Source of the DNA: Eupeodes corollae
Lineage: Eukaryota > Arthropoda > Insecta > Diptera > Syrphidae
Assembly: GCF_945859685.1 (NCBI RefSeq)
Contig: NC_079148.1
Span: 92,199,007 to 92,263,006, forward strand
Length of the DNA: 64,000 bases
Direction: 5' to 3'
A model generated the notes under the pieces. The model saw only the letters and a list, made by a program, of their open reading frames with translations, was not told the DNA's origin and ran no database searches. This document shows positions 11,126-21,709 of this stretch, piece by piece. The position numbers and the translations under genes are program-made. Position 1 is the stretch's first letter. Every line of letters starts with the position of its first letter.

Positions 11126-12974
11126 ATGGCTGTTTTGTTTTCAATCTCTCGACCTGTCTTAGTTGACTTGATATTGAAAAAAGAAGAATCTTTTGAACAG
11201 TTTTTAAAAACAAGGTATACAAATTTAACAAAAATAGAAACGGACTTAATTTTAAAAAAATATAAACAAAATTTTTTGTCGAAATTTAATACGCGGTATC
11301 GTGAATCTATTTTCAATAAAAGTGTTTTCTTTAAAAAAAAAAACAGGGATTGGATAGAAGGTAAGTTTGATGTTAAGAACTCTACCGATATTTCTATTGA
11401 GGAACCCCGTGTTAATTTTGGTGGAAGACCAATGAAAGACTTCGAAGAATGCTGCCATCGGAGCAAAAGAAGCAAGATAAGAAAACTTCAAGACAATGTG
11501 CCTCAAGCATTATCATCATCACCGTCAACGTCATCTTTTGACCCAGATGCTGCTCTAGCCTTAACTGTCCAGGCAAAACTAACTAAAGAACAGTATGAAG
11601 TAATCCGGAAAGCATGTAAAGAAATTGGGCACGATATCTACCCTTCGTACAAGAAGGTTACAGAAGCGAAAAAAAAATGCTACCCAAATAACTCCACAGC
11701 AAATGAAACATCTGCCTGTGTCCCACTGCAAGATCTTTTAGATCGCACCTGCAGTAGAATTTTAAAAACTTTGGATGAAAAATTAACCGTCAATCGACAC
11801 CGACATCTTGTTCTCCAGACCAAATGGGGATGTGATGAAGCAAGTGGGCAAAGCAGATATATGCAAAATTATGGAGTTTCAGAGGAAGGTGTTTCTGATG
11901 AACACATATTTTTGACATCCCTTGTGCCTCTTAAGCTCGTCGAAGAAGAAAAGGAAGACATTTTATGGAAAAATCCGCGACCATCTTCAACCCGTTACTG
12001 CCGCGCGATTAGATTTTCATTTTCAAACGAGACTCCTGAAGAAGTCAGGAAGGAAAGAGATCGTGTTGAGAATGAAATTAAAAATCTTCGAGCCACAGAA
12101 ATAGAGCATAATGGTTTTCGAACTAAAATAACACACGTATTATATTTTACAATGATAGACGGAAAAACTGTGCAAATTGTTACAAATACTTCTGCAAGTA
12201 CCAATTGTACAATTTGTGGTGTCAGGCCATCGGAAATGAACAACATTTCAAGTTTGCAGTTGAAGCCGACAAATAATGATTCACTAAAGTTTGGAATGTC
12301 GACCTTGCATGCAAGAATACGCTTCATGGAGTATATCCTGCACCTTTCCTATAATCTTCCGTTTAAAGCTTGGAGAATAACCCCACAAACTGCAGAATTA
12401 AAAAAAAAATACAAAAACTCGTATACAGAACGAGTTTCGGCAAAAAATGGGACTGCTTGTTGATGTTGTTAAACAAGGGTGTGGAACAACAAACTCCGGT
12501 AATACTTCAAGACGTTTTTTTGATAACCCATCTCTCACATCTGAAATTACCAAAATTGATGAAAATTTAATAAGGCGTTTGGCGACTATTTTGGAGGTTA
12601 TTTGTTGTAATCACTATATCGATGCAGGAAAGTTTCAAGAATACTCTATTGAAACTGCGAATATTGCTGTTAAGTTATATCCTTGGTATTACTTACCAGC
12701 AAGTGTTCATAAGATTCTTTTACACGGAAAGGAAATTATAGAATCTTTTGAACTTCTCATTGGTACCTTGTCAGAGGAGGCCCAAGAGAGCCGAAATAAG
12801 GATTACAGATATTTTCGATCCAACAATAGCAGGAAAATTTCAAGGACGGCTACAAACGAAGATATCCTGCATATGTTCCTTATATCGTCAGATCCCTATA
12901 TTTCATTTTTAAGGCCTGAGCCGAAGTCCAAAAATTATTTGATGAGTGAGGAAGCTAAACACTTATTAATATAA
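11126..12974 (+). pseudogene. Transib transposase (RAG1-core-like), two frameshifts
   Basis: DDE transposase that binds the CACAGTG ends and moves the element. The start at 11126 opens a 445-codon frame. Catalytic Asp 1 fits 'KWGCDEASG' (D about residue 237) and Asp 2 fits 'TMIDGKT' (about 345); a 'CTIC' knuckle follows. 'NPRPSSTRYCRAI' and 'GMSTLHARIRFMEYILH' are typical Transib blocks. Near the A-runs at 12,399 and 12,445 the frame shifts, then 12447-12974 continues with 'GNTSRRFF', 'LPASVHKILLHG' and the catalytic Glu block 'LSEEAQESRNKDYRYFR', which parallels the RAG1 Glu region. Both shifts are in homopolymers, so they could be real or assembly errors. Confidence 0.9.
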
Positions 12975-13316
12975 TTATGAAAAAAAAACTCTAAATTCTT
13001 TGAGAAAGATTTCTTCAAAAATGGCCCTTTTGAGGGCCCCAAATATTAAATAAAAGATATATAAACAAGATTTCAATTCAATGAAAAAAAACACAAAATA
13101 CTTTTTCCAAAAAAAAGTATGTTTTTAAAATAAATTAAAATAATCTTTATATTTTTTTCAATGTTGGATTTTAGAAAAAACATGTTTTGGTCAAAAGCCA
13201 TTTCCTCTTCTTGTGGGCGTGGAAGTGGGCGGTTATTTTTAGAGTTGATTCTACTTGCTTTAATCAATCTTCTCTGAAAATTTCATGAAAATCAATTCAG
13301 TGGTTCAGATTTTATG

Positions 13317-13355
13317 GAGTTTTTTCCGGTTCCCCATACAAGGTGCCCCACTGTG
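13317..13355 (-). promoter_or_regulatory. Transib right end: heptamer-23-nonamer arrangement
   Basis: Read on the minus strand: CACAGTG (13355-13349), a 23-base spacer (13348-13326) and AAAAAACTC (13325-13317). The spacer is exactly 11 bases longer than at the left end, the same asymmetry as the 12/23 RSS pair. Confidence 0.7.
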
Positions 13356-13360
13356 CGACG

Positions 13361-13400
13361 TATCTAAGGGTCCCTGGTTCGAATCACATCGAAGACTTAA
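13361..13400 (+). other. Right part of tRNA-like sequence (B box)
   Basis: 'GGTTCGAATC' fits the RNA polymerase III B box and follows the Transib right target duplication. It is followed by a T-rich tail. It pairs with the A-box-like left part ending at 10,162. Confidence 0.4.
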
Positions 13401-14504
13401 TCTTTTTTTGTTTTAACTTTTTTAAATTTTTAATTTTTTTTAACTTTAACTCTAAACATTTGATTCGTTTTGTTTGCTTTTAAGTAATCTTTTGTGAAAC
13501 GAGATTTGCTAGTGCGACTAAAGAAAAGAATTTTAGATTTAATAACTTTTATTTATAACCTATCTAGTTTAGTCAAAAAGAAATAACTCGCGAAATTATT
13601 AAGTGAAATTACAAACGAAAATTTAAGTAAATTGGTAAAGGCAACAAAAAAGAAAACATTACGAAGAAGCTGACTCCAAACCAAACTATTAGCAGCAGTG
13701 GCCACTTCTACGAATAGGGGTAAGTTTGTTTGAGTACAATTTACATAATTATATTACATTTTATTTATATTTTTGTGTATGAACTAAAAATTTCGCGACA
13801 GAAGTAATAAAGTGAATACCTACAAATATAAATACCTAGTAAAGGAATAGAAATATCATTACGTATAGTATTGAGTTCAATTTTCTTTTTTTTATCGCAA
13901 GATTGCCAACTCGTTAAAAATGATAATTAAATAATTTTCATACAAATCTTTTCATACATTCCTTTTTTTTAAATTTAAATATTAATTAATTTAAACTTAA
14001 GCCATAAAATTTAATCACCAAAATAGAATATTTTAAACCAAATGAATTACCTATGAATTTATTGTATTATTAAATATCATGAAATTCATATTTATAATGA
14101 ATAATGAATAATTAAAATTGATTTTAATCATGGAAATCAATCAGTCGTTGAGAATTTATTGATGATAGTGAATAGCACAATGTGCCAGGACTAACTTTTG
14201 AATATTTAGGATGAGGGTGAGGAACAAGGGAGAGGACTTGGGATGATGGAAGGGTAAGAAGAAGCCCGACAAAGGGGTTGCTCTGGCGAGAGTAGCAACC
14301 AAGGTAGGGAGCGTAGATTAAATTTACTCGCGGGTCTATCAACATCCTGACGCAGGCTGGATAATTTTTTTTGTAACTCCATAAGGTTCAAGATCCCACG
14401 ACCGAGCTAGTCAAAGGGAATACTTCCAGCCAACCGAACCAAATCAAAATAGGAGGTTACAAACCTTTTTTATTTTTCCGACGGATAAATATAATTCACA
14501 TGTA
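13401..14504. other. Non-coding, LTR-element leader-like
   Basis: About 13,500-13,730 resembles a retrotransposon 5' leader (AAGTGAAATTAC..., then a GTAAG donor-like site near 13,720). About 14,200-14,400 is purine-rich without a coherent frame. No gene was recognised. Confidence 0.35.
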
Positions 14505-14804
14505 TGTGGGATTGGCCAAACCTCGACACATCACCCTACTCCAACAGACGAATAAGACAGAACCGACCACTTTACAAACGGACAGACATAACAAAAGAGA
14601 ACGAGCGTCCCCTTTCATTTTCTTTTCCATACCCACATTGAATAGTTATTCAGTCTTACGTTGTCCTTGTGTTACGCATCATTTCCATTTATTTTTAATT
14701 ATAATCATAAACTAAATACTTATCAATAAACTTTAAACAAAAAGTAACTTTGGCGTCGCCTATTTACTTAAGTTCGTAAAATTATCCCTAGACAAAACCC
14801 TACA
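14505..14804 (+). repeat. Solo LTR (300 bp), TGTGGGATT type
   Basis: Starts TGTGGGATTGG and ends AAAACCCTACA, with TGTA target duplications at 14501-14504 and 14805-14808. An AATAAA-like signal lies near 14,725. Same LTR lineage as 2117-2381. Confidence 0.8.
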
Positions 14805-14808
14805 TGTA

Positions 14809-15378
14809 TGTAGAACAAAAGTGTCACAACTCAAAAATCTTCTTTTTTCAATAGAGACGAAAAACCATTTTACGAGCATCTAAACAGGAAATTTATGAAA
14901 TAATCAGTGTTTATAAAAGGAAATACACTTTTTCCAGTTTTTGAGTTATGACATTTTTCGTGATTTATTCATTAAAAAAATTATGTATTATTTTGAGTTC
15001 AGCCACTTTAGTTCGAAAATTTTTAGTTGTCAGTTTTAAAATAGGTACATTTCTTTCTCAATAATCACATCGTAGGTACATAGAGTTCAAAAGTGACATA
15101 ATTAAAAAGCTTTAGTTTTTCACAAGGGGCGAAAACGATTTTTGGGGATAAGATAAATTTTAACTTTACAAAATCAAATAGACTATGAAACTCATTTGAA
15201 ATATTATCTGCGTCAACTTATTTTTGGAAACCTTGAAAACTACGTTTTTTTCACAATGTTGACCTTAACGAGTCAGGAGAAAAATGCCATTTTTATAAAT
15301 TAACTTTATTTTTATTTAAATTGTAAATTTTAAATTGTGGGTTGCCATTAGCACCATAAATCCGGCACGACTCATTGA
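14809..15378. other. Non-coding AT-rich stretch
   Basis: Contains two related phrases ('AAAAGTGTCACAACTCAAAAA' region near 14,818 and a later 'AAAAGTGACATAATTAAAAA' near 15,090), hinting at old duplicated repeat sequence. No gene was recognised. Confidence 0.35.
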
Positions 15379-16713
15379 ATGCATTGTAAATCTCCTTTAA
15401 TTACACAGCGTCAAGAAAAGGACGATTCAGTAGGTTTTCCTTGCTTTGATCCAGATCACTCTAGAGTCGATATTAATAAATGGTGTTCAGACATCAAAAC
15501 AAGATCGGCACGGGACAAAATGTCCGACTTCGATATCATACCTAGGGTAAGATCAGCTTTAATGGGTAGGGCTAGGGTCTGGTATGACAAGCATAAGTAT
15601 CAAATCTATACGTGGCCAGATCTATCCGCATCATTGGTTAACACATTCTCGAGCGCATCAAACATTATTGAGCTGCTGAGAAGCGTTGCGAACGTAGAGT
15701 GAAACGTTCCCCTCTTACTCCGATTTTATCATGGAGAAGTTAGCACAAATTAACAGGTTCAATATTGATTTGTCTGAAGACACAATCGTAAGAATAGTAA
15801 TAGGTTGTATTTCTGATATAAGTTTGCTTAATTCTCTGACCTTTGTCATGCCAAAGACAAAACAAGACCTTACGGAAAACCTTTCGTCTATCCGTGAGCA
15901 TCCACGCAGAAAATTTAAAGAACGCCAATTATTAAAAAGAACGGAACCAAGTCCAATTGCTAGTAAACGCCCTCGTCTCGAAAATGATAGACGCTGTTTT
16001 GGTTGTGGTTTGGCAGGTCATTTGCGTGCAAATTGCCAAAAATAACAACTTCAAGTAGTGGTTTAGTGTTGCCAAAGGAACCAGTGACAAACAAAATTAT
16101 AGAGAGTTGCTCATATTGTAAAAAGAAGGGGCATACTGAAGACAATTGCTGGACCAAACAGCGTTTATCACAGCGTAAAAATGTGAGTATTGTTGGATAT
16201 AAGGAAATACCCAAAAGTACTACAGGAGTATCAATCGAAGGGAATCGATATAACTGCCTCTTAGACACGGGTTCCGACTGTTCCCTTATAAGGGCAGATT
16301 TGGTAGACAAGTTGCCCTTTGAAAGAGTAAAAGAACCTATAACAGTTAGGGGAATTGCCAAAGACTCAATTTTAATTAATTACAAAATCAATGTCAGAGC
16401 CTGCTTTGAACCTGTCAATGTCGAGCTATCGCTCTATATAATTCACCCCATGTATCTACAGTGGGAGATACTGGGTAGGCGTGATGTGCTTGAAGATGCC
16501 ACGTTAGAAATACGGATGGACAAAGATTGGACGAAAATACAAAGAAAAATGACGAACTGCCTAATAGCCAACACTGATATCGAAAAAGTTGAGCAGAAAA
16601 AATCATCTGAAGAGCAGTTAGAGTTGTTACTAGATAAGAAATCCGTTTGTCAAAGGACGCTGTTGTCAACCACCGACCTTATCGTATGGCTCTACCAGAG
16701 AGAAACGTGGTGA
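15379..16713 (+). pseudogene. Gypsy Gag, zinc knuckles and protease
   Basis: Second gypsy element. 15379-15702 encodes a Gag core ('VDINKWCSDIKTR', 'LMGRARVWYDKH'). After a stop the Gag resumes at 15731 and ends with a CCHC knuckle 'CFGCGLAGHLRANC'. A stop separates this from a second knuckle 'CSYCKKKGHTEDNC' and an aspartic protease 'CLLDTGSDCSLI' (about 16,255-16,290), continuing to 16713. Two knuckles followed by the protease is the expected gag-pol order. Several stops and shifts make it a remnant. Confidence 0.8.
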
Positions 16714-17010
16714 AGGAAATAGTGGGGGAATTAACAAAGAAAAACATAATTCGTGAGAGTAAAAAATTCGTTGCCAGAATTGATGACTAACTTGACCAAT
16801 TATCAGGAAATAGATTTTTCACATCCTTGGACATGGCTTCTGGATTCCACCAAATTTCAATAGCAGAAAATTCAGTCGAGAAAACAGCGTTCGTCACCCC
16901 TGAGGGCAATTTGACTACTTGAGAATGCCGTTTGGGCTGGCAAATGCCCCGGCAGTTTTTCAACGTGCTATAAATAGAGCTTTGGGGGTCTAAACGATAA
17001 AATATGGAAT
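16660..17010 (+). pseudogene. Gypsy RT, N-terminal fragment
   Basis: 'PYRMALPERNVVKEIVGEL' begins RT, followed by 'FFTSLDMASGFHQISIAEN' (first catalytic Asp) and 'ECRLGWQMP', a shifted form of the F-G-L-x-N-A-P block. The frame has stops, and the sequence leaves RT near 17,000 before the YxDD box. Confidence 0.75.
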
Positions 17011-17074
17011 TTTTTCATTGATTTAATGCACAAATTCATTTATTTTATGTACCTGTAAACTGTTAGCAGCATGG

Positions 17075-17580
17075 ACAGTATCTCCCAGTATTTATCAATG
17101 GAAGTGCTCAAGGATCAAGTGCCGAAACTATTTTTGACTCAATGATTTGGATATCAAACACTCAAGAATCCGAAGAAATCTGCAGTCTGATAGATGAGTC
17201 CAGGGGCAAGATTTACATTGATGACTACACTGTGAGGGATCCCCTTCTCCCCAAGGGACGCATTTGGTCACATCATCTGACTGCCCAATCATTCAACGGA
17301 TCATGTCGAATGATATTTTGTGGGAACCTAGGTGTACGATTTTCAACGGGAGAATGGTCAGAATTACAAGAAATCTCAGGACTAGAAGGTCAACTCAGTA
17401 CTCGTCTATCAGAACTTCCAATCTGCAGTAGGGATGTTGAGATTGGGATGAGTACTATAGCGTCACCAATAGATTCACAAGTAGAAGAGTTGAAGGCTCA
17501 AATTAGATTCATTCAATGTAAAAATATTCTGATTAAGTGGGAAACTCTCGGGCCACACCCCAGGAGTAGGATTAGTATTC
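17075..17580 (+). pseudogene. Endogenous viral element: rhabdovirus-like glycoprotein fragment
   Basis: An open frame, readable from about 17,085 and with Met at 17142, lies in the middle of gypsy pol between RT and RNase H. It has a conserved-looking 'SCRMIFCGNLGVRFSTGEW' followed by 'LPICSRDVEIGMS'. The Cys-x5-Cys-Gly and Gly-Glu-Trp spacing and the later LP-x-C resemble the ectodomain of rhabdovirus-like (Mononegavirales) glycoproteins, which mediate entry. No signal peptide, fusion-loop context or transmembrane anchor is present, so it is a fragment only. The identification is pattern recognition, not alignment. A gypsy env or another captured viral G would be the alternatives. Confidence 0.55.
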
Positions 17581-18122
17581 AAAATTCGAATCAAAGTATC
17601 ATAGCTTTGAGTTGGAAACTCTTGCAATTATTTACTCACTAAGACGCTTCCATGTGTACTTGGAAGGAGTCCCATTTAAAATAATTACTGATTGCAATTC
17701 ACTCACAATGACCCTGAATAAGAGACAAGAATATTTATTTGGAAGACAAGTTTTGCAATGAGGGAGATCGTGATCTAGAAAAATTTAGAAAAGAGGCTTC
17801 AAACGCTATTGAAAAATCGCAAGATTATAGTTTAAAGTATTTCTTAAGTCACAGTCGACCGGCAAAGCAGTACTCAGTTGGTGATTTTGTCGTTATTAAG
17901 CATGTTGATACTTCACCCGGTACAAATATTAAATTCATACAAAAATATCGGTACGTCTTCAGAGATATCGAAAATTGTCAGCTGAGTCAGTTACCACATA
18001 ATGGAGTAGTTGAAGCTATTCGAATTCGACGTTGGCTAACACCGAAAGAATGGTCGAATCTTGGGGTCACTAACCACATGCCACCCGAAGTAAATAAAAG
18101 CTCAGAGGAGCTTTTAAAATAG
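17581..18122 (+). pseudogene. Gypsy RNase H fragment and integrase C-terminus
   Basis: About 17,590-17,730 reads 'YHSFELETLAIIYSLRRFHV' and 'FKIITDCNSLTMTLNK', the end of RNase H. From 17739 to 18122 the frame gives 'DLEKFRKEASNAIEKSQDYS', 'AKQYSVGDFVVIKHVDTSPG' and 'DIENCQLSQLPHNGVVEA', the C-terminal domain of gypsy integrase. The integrase catalytic core is missing between them, so this is an internal deletion. Confidence 0.8.
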
Positions 18123-19232
18123 ATGAATTGTTTGATTGAGGTCAATCATGAATGTCAGATTGACCGAACTGTAATAGTTTTTTTTTGCTGTTATATTTAT
18201 ATTGTTATATTTAATGTAAATGGTTTCTTTCCTGAGTTCCAAGCGCCACCTCTCGGCCTTCTCACAAAAGATGATAATCTGGCAATGTCTGGCAATGCCG
18301 GACAAGAAACAGAGGAAAAACACGTGGAAGGCAGGAAATGAAGCCATCTTGTAATTTTTGGAGATTAATGAAGTTTGGATACGAAGAAGAAAAAGACTGA
18401 TTCTGTGACTAAAGATATAAGTTAAAAAAGAAAAATTGAAAAATAAAGTTTTATTACAATATCAAACTTTTATTTAACCGAACGTGCACACATTTTAACA
18501 AAAACTATTTTTTTCTCTTTAAAGAACTGTATGTTTATATTAACTTAACTTTTCGTTTATTAAAACAATGACAAAATTAAATAGAAAACCTACATATTAT
18601 GCAACGTCTTTCACTATTTTTTGTTTAATTTTGTATATTATGTTTTTAGACACTACGAAAAAAGATAAAAATGTTCAGGCCAGAAAACTTAATCCATTGT
18701 CTTCATGCCGAAACGCTCTACCAAAATAATTCTTCAAAATTAACATTTATTATTTAATAATTACTGGGTTATAATAACAGAGTACTCTTCATCAATTCCT
18801 TGATTACTTTGAATGAAAAATCTTCATCAAGAACGGAACAAATTGGAGCAAAACAGAAAAACCGAAAACTGACTTGTGAGTACATTAATGAACTTTCGTT
18901 TTATTGTTTTGTTTTCATTTCCGTTGAGCTAACAAAGTACTCACTTCTTTTTCAGTCTGTCAAAACTGGGCAAATAAAAATGTTCAAACTATGAAACAAA
19001 ATTAATAATACAACATACATTTAAAACATTCTCATTGCCATCGCAAAATAAAGATAAGCTGGAAGAAGCTACAAAGAAATCTAAAAAATTATTACCTCTT
19101 TTAAATCGAAGAAATGTTCCAAATCAAAATGAAGTCTGTTTAGAAGACAAATTATTTACATATGTGGTAATCAAAATTAAAATAATAATTTATATATTAT
19201 AACTTAGTTTAAGAAAAACTCAGTATTCTACA
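18123..19232. other. Non-coding: 3' end of gypsy 2 and presumed 5' LTR of gypsy 3
   Basis: No gene. The stretch just before the primer binding site at 19,233 ends in ...TATTCTACA, the expected LTR 3' terminus, but its 5' edge is not obvious. An AATAAA lies near 18,440. Confidence 0.4.
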
Positions 19233-19246
19233 TTGGTGACCCCGAG
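19233..19246 (+). other. Primer binding site of gypsy 3
   Basis: 'TTGGTGACCCCGAG' immediately follows an LTR-like ...TTCTACA end and precedes gag by 132 bases. The layout LTR-PBS-gag supports a reverse-transcription primer site. Confidence 0.6.
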
Positions 19247-19378
19247 TAAAAACACTATTACATACACGGTATTCTCCCGATCAACGGTAAGGTTCCTAAC
19301 ATTTCACATAAAAACACATTTGAGAAGGTATTCCCCGGCCAACGGTAAGGTGCCACACCACACCTAACACCAAACACT

Positions 19379-19690
19379 ATGCCCGACGAAAAAAAAGAGG
19401 TTGCAGAAGAAGTTATCGCCAAAATCTCGATAAAAGTGCCACCATTCTGGAAACGAAGCCCTGACCTGTGGTTCCTCCAGCTTGAGGCACAGTTCCACAC
19501 CAGTGGAATCACTTCTGATGTCACAAGGTATTACACCTTGGTTGGAAACCTCGAAGCAGATATCCTAACCGAAGTGCGGGATGTGGTTACCAGCCCCCCT
19601 GCCACAGAAAAGTACAAGTCTCTGAAGTCTCGTCTTCTGTCAGCATTCCAAGAATCCGGACAGAAAAGACTTCAGACCCTAATCAGCGGC
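19379..19690 (+). pseudogene. Gypsy 3 Gag N-terminus (DUF7041-like)
   Basis: Starts with MPDEKKE and contains 'VPPFWKRSPDLWFLQLEAQF' and 'VVTSPPATEKYKSLKSRLL', the signature of the Gag N-terminal domain of one insect gypsy clade. The homology ends near 19,690 ('TLISGI'), where sequence jumps to integrase. Capsid-forming function in the intact family; here truncated. Confidence 0.82.
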
Positions 19691-19694
19691 ATTA

Positions 19695-20477
19695 CTCTGG
19701 ATGGAAGACGACCTAGTTGGACCTTTGCCATATTCAGATGGATACACATATGCCCTCACCTGCATCGATCGTTTCACCAGATGGCCTGAAGTCATTCCAC
19801 TCACAGACATCACCGCAGAAACAGTTGCGACAGCTTTTCTTTCTCGATGGATTTCAAGGTTCGGAATCCCCAAAGAAATTGTGACGGACCAAGGAAGGCA
19901 ATTTGAATCTTCTCTTTTCAATGAACTTGCAAAACTTCTGGGTATCAAGAGACACCGGTCATCGCCTTATCATCCACAGGCAAATGGCATGATAGAGCGA
20001 TTCCACCGAACTTTGAAGACAGCTATCAAATGCCACGAAACACAAGATTGGGTAGCCAAACTCCCAATCGTTCTGCTTGGCCTAAGATCATCTTTACAAG
20101 AAGACTACAAAGCAACCTTAGCTGAACTTGTCTATGGTACCTCATTAAGACTTCCAGGCGATTTATTCACATCAGCTGATGCTACCTCCAGCCATGATTT
20201 CTTGAATAAAATCCGAGACACGATGCAAAATCTTCAACCAATCCTACCTGAACGCCATAGCTCTAACAAAACATTCATAGCCAAAAATCTTCAAAATTCA
20301 AGTCATGTTTTCCTTTGTAACGATGCAGTAAGGAAACCACTCCAGCAACCGTATGATGGTCCATACCTTGTTAAATCGAAGACGAGCAAATATTTCACAC
20401 TTGAAATAAAAGGACATCAAAAATCTATCTCTATCGATCGTCTCAAACCAGCGTTTCTTTTAAACGAAGAAGAATAA
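19695..20477 (+). pseudogene. Gypsy 3 integrase, joined to Gag by an internal deletion
   Basis: Integrase core: 'DLVGPLPYSDGYTYALTCID' with the first catalytic Asp, 'IVTDQGRQFESSLF' with the second, and 'HPQANGMIERFHRTLK' with the Glu. A C-terminal domain follows ('YDGPYLVKSKTSKYF', 'ISIDRLKPAFL'). The catalytic residues are intact, and the frame is open from 19701 to 20477. Protease, RT and RNase H are entirely missing between Gag and this domain. Confidence 0.88.
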
Positions 20478-20846
20478 CAAACATAAGAAAGAAATACCAC
20501 TCCAAATTTGTGCTCCAATCCACCTCAAATGACAGCTCAAACCACAAAATATGGTAGATGTGTCCATATACCCCATAGATTTGCATTTAAACCGAAGATT
20601 TGCCGATCGGTTTGGTATTAAATGTCTAGGAAGTTTCTGAGAACTCTCTAGAACGGAGGGCTGGCTCGAGTGGATAAACAGAGGAAAGGTGGGAGCGGGA
20701 GAGGATATGCTGACTATGAAGGACGCTATTAAGGGTGGGGAGTTATAATTAGTATTGGGTGAATTTTCATCGGACTTTGGAGGGGAGATGAAACCCAAGT
20801 GTTAAATATATCTTTTGGAAAGATCTACTAGATTAATGCGGAAACG
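20478..20846. other. 3' region of gypsy 3
   Basis: Purine-rich tracts (GGAAAGGTGGGAGCGGGAGA near 20,690; GGAGGGGAGATG near 20,779) are polypurine-like. No gene seen and no clear second LTR. Confidence 0.35.
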
Positions 20847-21326
20847 GTGATAATAAATAATCACATTACCTCCAGACAAGGCAGACACCCACAGAGAAGA
20901 AACCAGAATGTTGGCGACGAAGACTTTCCTTCTGCCGACTATTGCTATGGTAGGGCTTTATCACTTACCAATTCACTACCAACGGCAGTACGACACACTA
21001 AGCCGTATTTGACAACCACCATTCCTACGCCCAGGCGTAGTGTACTGACCTACCTCACTAGACTGTTTTTTTCGGATATACCTGACAACGTCACGACTAC
21101 CATGGAGTCAATAAATTTACAACCCACAGAAGCGGGATTTGAGTTTGTTGATTGGGGCGAACAAACCACCCCACCACTGCCCAAATTCGGGCCCCTTACA
21201 GTATGGGACGAGTATATGTGGTCTCCCATGACTAGTTTCTCTGCCATGTTCTCCCCACACGTAGTTACGTCTCAGACTTCACCTATTAACACTAACCCAT
21301 TATTCCCCTTACAATCCCTTGCCTAA
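20847..21326 (+). CDS. Unrecognised 159-aa open frame in GC-richer island
   Basis: I do not recognise this protein. The frame may truly start at the Met of 'MESINLQPTEAGF' (about 21,102). The C-terminal half is rich in Trp/Phe/Pro ('FVDWGEQTTPPLPKFGPL', 'VWDEYMWSPMTSF'). Base composition is visibly richer in G+C than the flanks. Its position next to the broken frames at 21.7-23.5 kb suggests one common source, perhaps viral or transposon-borne, but there is no positive proof. Confidence 0.35.
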   Translation: MIINNHITSRQGRHPQRRNQNVGDEDFPSADYCYGRALSLTNSLPTAVRHTKPYLTTTIPTPRRSVLTYLTRLFFSDIPDNVTTTMESINLQPTEAGFEFVDWGEQTTPPLPKFGPLTVWDEYMWSPMTSFSAMFSPHVVTSQTSPINTNPLFPLQSLA

Positions 21327-21709
21327 CGGCACTGAATTCCATAACGGCATCCCACGCCATTTGTTTTTGCTTAACTTGCAAAACGTATCTATAATAGATA
21401 CACCCACCTTTTCCTTGCACATTCATAGTTCATTTAAAAAATTAATAAAGTGATGATCATATTTCATTTGACTCAAATGAAATATGAATATTTTGTCAAC
21501 AAGAAGTGCATTCCTTTCCCAATACAGAATTTAGCTTATAGATAAATTATAATTGTAAGATCAGTCTTAATTTTCCTCTTGACTTAAGAAGTGCAGCCTA
21601 GCTTTGGACAGCGGCTTCTTTCGTTCAAATAATTATAATATAATATAAGAATCAAAGAAATAAGTTAATAAAGAATAAAAATAAAAAGAAAAGAAAACGA
21701 CAAAGTTTT
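21327..21709. other. Non-coding with 12-bp-arm palindrome
   Basis: CATATTTCATTT-GACTC-AAATGAAATATG near 21,449-21,477 forms a hairpin. An A-rich tract lies at about 21,660-21,710. Confidence 0.4.

Larger units (their letters stand above)
10168..13355 (+). mobile_element. Transib DNA transposon (3,188 bp), nearly complete
   Basis: Both ends begin CACAGTGGGG as inverted repeats. Five-base flanks CGTCG (10163-10167) and CGACG (13356-13360) differ only at the centre, matching the 5-bp CG-rich target duplications known for Transib. The element holds one transposase gene on the plus strand (11126-12974). A 957-bp 5' leader contains a perfect 24-bp palindrome (10750-10773). Transib is the transposon superfamily considered related to the RAG1 recombinase. 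The gene has only two apparent frameshifts, both at A-runs, so this is a fairly young copy. Confidence 0.9.

Noticed and set aside
11126..12974. A host RAG1-like gene
   Set aside because: The frame is bounded by transposon inverted repeats and target duplications and carries Transib-specific blocks, so it is a transposase.
13361..13400. Functional tRNA gene
   Set aside because: The B-box-like motif is present, but T-arm and acceptor stems do not pair and the sequence is split by Transib.
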